Below, one piece after another: positions 16,150 to 64,000 of a DNA stretch of 64,000 nucleotides. How positions within the stretch are numbered: position 1 is the stretch's first letter; each line of letters begins with the position of its first letter. Made by a program: the position numbers and the translations under genes. The stretch covers positions 20,472,081 through 20,536,080 of the forward strand of contig NC_085862.1 of NCBI RefSeq assembly GCF_034702125.1. Reading direction: 5' to 3'. Source of the DNA: Engraulis encrasicolus. Taxonomy: Eukaryota; Chordata; Actinopteri; Clupeiformes; Engraulidae. A model generated the notes under the pieces. The model made no database searches. It was not told where the DNA came from and was given only the letters and a program-made list of their open reading frames with translations.

Positions 16150-16155
16150 CACACT
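16060..16155. repeat. (CA)n microsatellite, imperfect
   Basis: CA-rich tract with CG and GA interruptions. A shorter (CA)12 lies at about 16387-16410. Confidence 0.9.
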
Positions 16156-16611
16156 CCTGCTTCACGCTTCACAGGCGGAAATGAAAGAGTAAAGGGGTGT
16201 GTAGAGTCAGGAAGAGAGAGAGGGTTCTGAGGAGAATATGGTTGCTACACGCACGCTGTCATAACATGAAGTGAATAAGACAGCCATGGCAATTAGCACT
16301 CCCTCCCAAATACGGTTGTTTCAAGATACTTGGGAGCCCTAGTCATACATTACAACATTATGACTATCGTAGACAAAGTGTGAATACACACACACACACA
16401 CACACACACATGGATGATTTTGTCCTGGGCCATGTTCATTCATCCAGTTGACTCTTCTATCAGCAGGTAGCAAATTAGAGAGAAAGTCAGCAGCAAATTA
16501 GAGAAAAAAACTTCAGAATAGTTTTTTTCAAGACACTGAATAAAAATTATACTGAGATGTCATCTACCGAGCCGACACGTGTGTGCACACGCACTCGCAC
16601 ACGCCCACGCC

Positions 16612-60635
<44,024 letters not shown>

Positions 60636-60637
<2 letters not shown>

Positions 60638-60641
60638 TAAA
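60636..60641 (+). terminator. cfh: AATAAA overlapping the cfh stop codon
   Basis: The stop TAA is immediately followed by TAAAAA, creating AATAAA at 60636-60641, with GT-rich TTGTGTTGTGTTTTT about 20 bp downstream. If used, the 3' UTR would be roughly 20 nt. Other signals further downstream cannot be excluded. Confidence 0.45.
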
Positions 60642-61110
60642 AAAGGAATTCCTAATGTACTTGTGTTGTGTTTTTCTCGTTGGATGGACTTCAACTTTCA
60701 ATCAGAGAAGATAAGTAAAGGTAAAGTATGACATTTTAGAGGATTTTTTACAGAATTTATACTGCCCATTTAGAAGTGCTATCTTTTTCATACAGTGTAT
60801 GTTTACCACCACCATCGATTTCAAAGTATAAGATATACGTATTGGCAAGATAGATATTTCTAAGATATATGGACACACGCACACGCACACGCACACACAC
60901 ACACACACACACAAATAGATAGTTTCTATTACATGGTGAGAAGCACTTCAGAGAAGACATTCATTCCAACGTTATACATTTGCTGTTACCAGAATGGCAA
61001 TGACCAAGTTGTAGTGCATTATTAAAGGCCCTGTGTTTTGTCATAGTATAGTACTGTTAACTTTTCAATGACTATTACAGCGCGCCACTGGAGGTCCGGC
61101 ATGTATTAAA
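60638..61110. other. cfh 3' flank
   Basis: 60750-60860 is a diverged fragment of the 62161-62517 MITE family (CTGCCCATT, TACCACCACCATC). A short (CA)n lies at 60878-60912. Confidence 0.45.
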
Positions 61111-61485
61111 GGATAACTTCAGTCAATTTCAACATGCAGTTGTAATGCTCACACTACCCTAGACTTTTCAGCACCTGAGTTTTTTTTTTTCTTCTTCAGC
61201 CTTTTCCGAGATCCTGGTCATTGTAATGGGGGCAGCTGTTTGTTTACATTTCAAAAAACCATGTTTGTTTATTCCCAAAAACATCCAAAAGGTTATGCAA
61301 CATCAGCAGACAACTAGCAAACAGCGGTACCTTTTGGGAAAATATTTGGAGTAGGCCTATGTTATTTTTAAAATAAAATGTAAACAAACGCTGCCCCCAT
61401 TAGAATAGCTCATATCTTGGAAAAGGCTGAGCCGAAAAATGTGGCATCACCAGGTACTGACAAGTCAAGGGTAGCGTGAGCAATA
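61110..61485. mobile_element. Fold-back MITE
   Basis: Inverted arms include CAGCCTTTTCCGAGAT and ATCTTGGAAAAGGCTGAG, TGGGGGCAGC and GCTGCCCCCATTA, and GCTCACACTACCCT and AGGGTAGCGTGAGC. Confidence 0.7.
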
Positions 61486-61595
61486 CAGGGATTCTTAACC
61501 TTTTTGACGTTGAGGCCCATTTTTCCAGTGCGCAGTGTCCCGGGGCCTATACCCATGTAGGCCTATATATTATACTACATTATATTAGGCTATAT

Positions 61596-61973
61596 TAGGG
61601 ATGCAAACGATAAATCGATTAATCGTCTTAAATCGATCAATGCATTAATCGATTAAAAAACATTAATCACAATTAATCGACAATTCAACTGACAAGAGAC
61701 CCAGGTGAAATAGTCATGTGAAGAGTGTGTGTGAAGAGGGGTGTGAGAATAATGGGAATATTTAAATCACCTTTGGATTAAAGAATTGAAATAGAATTAA
61801 TTTAAATGTGGTATATTATCTCAATTTTGAATTAAAATTTTTAGATTTAGTATTTTTTTTTTCGAGAAACATTGAGATTTCAGGGGGAAAACGCTGCTTA
61901 TCAATTAATCATAAGTCGATCGTTAAGGCTATCTACTAATGATTAATGATTTAATTGATAATTTGCATCCCTG
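61596..61973. mobile_element. hAT-like MITE, sister of 38694-39068
   Basis: Ends TAGGGATGCAAACGATAAAT and TTTGCATCCCTG; the interior is nearly collinear with 38694-39068. Flanks GGCTATAT and GGCTACAG agree in the first five bases only. Confidence 0.88.
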
Positions 61974-62160
61974 GGCTACAGGTATATTATATTACATTAT
62001 ATTATATTAAGTTATATTATGATAATATAATATAGGCTAATATATTATGATATCAAATATAAATAAATAAATAAGCTATTACTGAAGTATTGTTTTTCCA
62101 CAAGGGGTAGCCCTATATTAATTAATGTTAATGTTAATCTCATTTAATATTACTCCTTAA

Positions 62161-62517
62161 AGGGACACTGTGTGAGATTTTTAGTTGTTTATTTCCAGAA
62201 TTCATGCTGCCCATTCATTAATGTTACTTTTTCATGAGTACATACCACCACCATCAAATCCTAAGAATTCATTATGACTGGAAAAAATTGACTTTTCATA
62301 CATGAAAAGGGGATCTTCTCCATGGTCCGGCATTTTGGATTTCCAAAAATAGCCATTTTTAGCTGCAAAAATGACTGTACTTGGACCATACTAGAAAATA
62401 TTTGTTCATTACTTAGTAAACTTTCATGTAAAGATCAAATTTGGCAATAGGCAGCCCAGTTTCAATGAGCAGCATAGTTGCAGTACCTTTTTTGACCATT
62501 TCCTGCACAGTGTCCCT
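62161..62517. mobile_element. MITE with TTAA target sites
   Basis: Ends AGGGACACTGTG and CACAGTGTCCCT flanked by TTAA (62157-62160, 62518-62521), suggesting a piggyBac-like mechanism. Confidence 0.85.
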
Positions 62518-62609
62518 TTAAATCCACTCACAGTTTAGCAAGCCAGAGTCATTCACACATATAAATGCCTCTCTGACAGCTCAAAGTTTGCGTGACAGCT
62601 GCGTGACAT

Positions 62610-62815
62610 GATCGTAAATTTAAGACACTTTTCCACACACGTGGAAACGCGACGCGGGAAGAACATAAATTCCACAGCCGGACGCAAAACTTCACAGTAT
62701 CAATTAAGCAAATGTTCTGATCGTAAATTTAAGACACTTTTCCACACACGTGGAAACGCGACGCGGGAAGAACATAAATTCCACAGCCGGACGCAAAACT
62801 TCACAGTATCAATTA
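62610..62815. repeat. Two identical 97-bp direct repeats
   Basis: 62610-62706 recurs at 62719-62815 with a 12-nt spacer; both copies start GATCGTAAATTTAAGACACT. A 105-codon frame runs through both but has no known domain. Confidence 0.88.
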
Positions 62816-63360
62816 AAATTTGTGAAAGGACTGTCTTGTTGGGGACACTTGGACAAGTAGATTCAGCAACTAGAATTATTTTGAGTAGCCTAACCGTTGA
62901 ACTCCTATTTCTAACTAACACGTGAGGATATCAGGACACAGAAGATGACGCCAAATCAGCTGGGAAGCGGAACGGCTTGGTAATTTCTCTCTTTCCAAAT
63001 AGCCCACTGCAAAAGGTGTTACCGTCTTGTTCTTAATGAATTTCCCCCAAACAAAAACAGGGAAAAGACGCACTTCAGGGAAAAGACGCACACTAGTATT
63101 TCATAACGCACGGCCCACCGGTGCGAAACTGAAAGTTGTCTGCGGCCCTGGAGGTTGTGAGCGCGGTCCAACTTTGGTCTGCGGCCCTATGGTTAAGAAT
63201 CCCTACTTTAAGGGGTTTTAACAAAAGTGCAAATGCAAACACACAAAATGCCAACAGGGAGTGAAGGAGATTGATCTCAAATAGGCTATAACAACAATAG
63301 TCTGGAATTAATGACACAAAGTCTGGCAACATTCTACACCGCCACCCAGAGTAGCTTTCG

Positions 63361-63988
63361 GCTGCGGGCTGTAGCCAGTTGGACGTCCCTGTATGTTGGT
63401 TCAAGTCGGCCATATTGAGAGGGTCACATCCACGTTCATTGGAAGCTGACAACAGTGCATTGCATTCTGAGTGTTGGTGTGACGTCGCATTTTGAAGTTA
63501 AGTCCTCAAATACAACGGTAAACCACTTTCATGCAGTTGTGTGACGAGGTTTGCACAGTTTCTCCGCCGTGTCGGCGACTTTCTTTTCCCACAGCACATT
63601 TTTGTTGCTAAATGCAAAAGGGCTCTGCTGTGCCCTTACCATCCCTAAACGTAACCCATCAGTAAATCAGTAAATGTATCTGCTGCTTTACTTTTGCCAA
63701 GAACCGTGAAATAAACCATCCCTAAACCTAACATGTCACAGGGCGTTCGAGCACGCCAAAGGCGTATTAGACACATGTGATAGTCGGTTCAAGTCAGCAT
63801 GTCATTTTTACAAAAGTCACGTTTATTTAACCACTAGCAAATTTCAAATAGTTATTTTATCAATTTGATTAATACACAATATATCAATTTGAGTAACGTC
63901 CAACAACGTCACTTAGGCCTACTTACTTGATCAATATGGCTGACTTGGACCAACAAACAGGGACGTCCAACTGACTACAGCCCGCAGC
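63361..63988. mobile_element. DNA element with about 60-bp inverted ends
   Basis: The left end GCTGCGGGCTGTAGCCAGTT and inverted right end GCTGCGGGCTGTAGTCAGTT pair through TTGGACGTCCCTG and on to CATATTGA. The interior has CCATCCCTAAACGTAACC and CCATCCCTAAACCTAAC. No TSD found. Confidence 0.8.
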
Positions 63989-64000
63989 TTAAGGTACTTG

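Noticed and set aside
61486..63209. A 1.7-kb hAT element between CAGGGATTCTTAACC and its inverse
   Set aside because: The two ends pair over about 15 bp, but the flanking 8-mers do not match and the adjoining sequences differ, so they may be two separate elements.

Overview
The window is vertebrate nuclear DNA and almost certainly from a ray-finned fish. It has split genes with GT/GC-AG introns, dense dinucleotide microsatellites, tRNA-derived SINEs, several LINE clades, and many short hAT-, piggyBac- and Tc1-type elements of kinds common in teleosts. No bacterial or viral gene organisation is present. The species cannot be named from this sequence.

Two host genes are supported, both on the + strand. 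(1) Positions 1-3016 hold the 3' part of a leucine-rich-repeat type I membrane glycoprotein: nine visible LRRs, a C-terminal Cys cap, a Pro/Ser-rich repeat stalk, one transmembrane helix and a short tail. Five exons join in frame; the start lies left of the window. (2) Positions 18430-60637 hold a complete complement factor H gene (cfh). It has one signal-peptide exon and 15 exons encoding 14 CCP/sushi modules. All splice phases agree and the joined reading frame is 883 codons plus stop. CCP2 is split over two exons as in mammalian CFH, CCP1-4 match CFH in order, and the last module resembles human CCP20. The product should be a secreted regulator of the alternative complement pathway.

The rest is mobile DNA, and most elements can be bounded by target-site duplications (TSDs). 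Between the genes (3.0-18.4 kb) lie a SINE split by a hAT element, a 2.85-kb element with long inverted ends and a (TACTG)n core, a 2.1-kb near-palindrome with a perfect 8-bp TSD, and a minus-strand LINE broken by a second LINE that itself carries a hAT element. Within cfh, intron 1 may be one 5.6-kb hAT-bounded unit. Degenerate copies of the end of the CCP2b exon lie downstream of that exon. An antisense RTE-like LINE stops about 40 bp before the CCP5 exon. The CCP11-CCP12 intron holds LTR-in-LTR-in-DNA-element nesting. The 12.9-kb last intron holds a second copy of the long-TIR/(TACTG)n element and fold-back elements with telomere-like cores. The 3' flank (60.6-64 kb) is repeats only.

The least familiar material is the pair of long-TIR elements with pentanucleotide cores, the 2.1-kb palindrome, and the telomere-like module shared by two unrelated fold-back elements. 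No RNA genes, CRISPR arrays or intact transposases were seen. Family names for repeats rest on motif recognition only, because no database could be searched.
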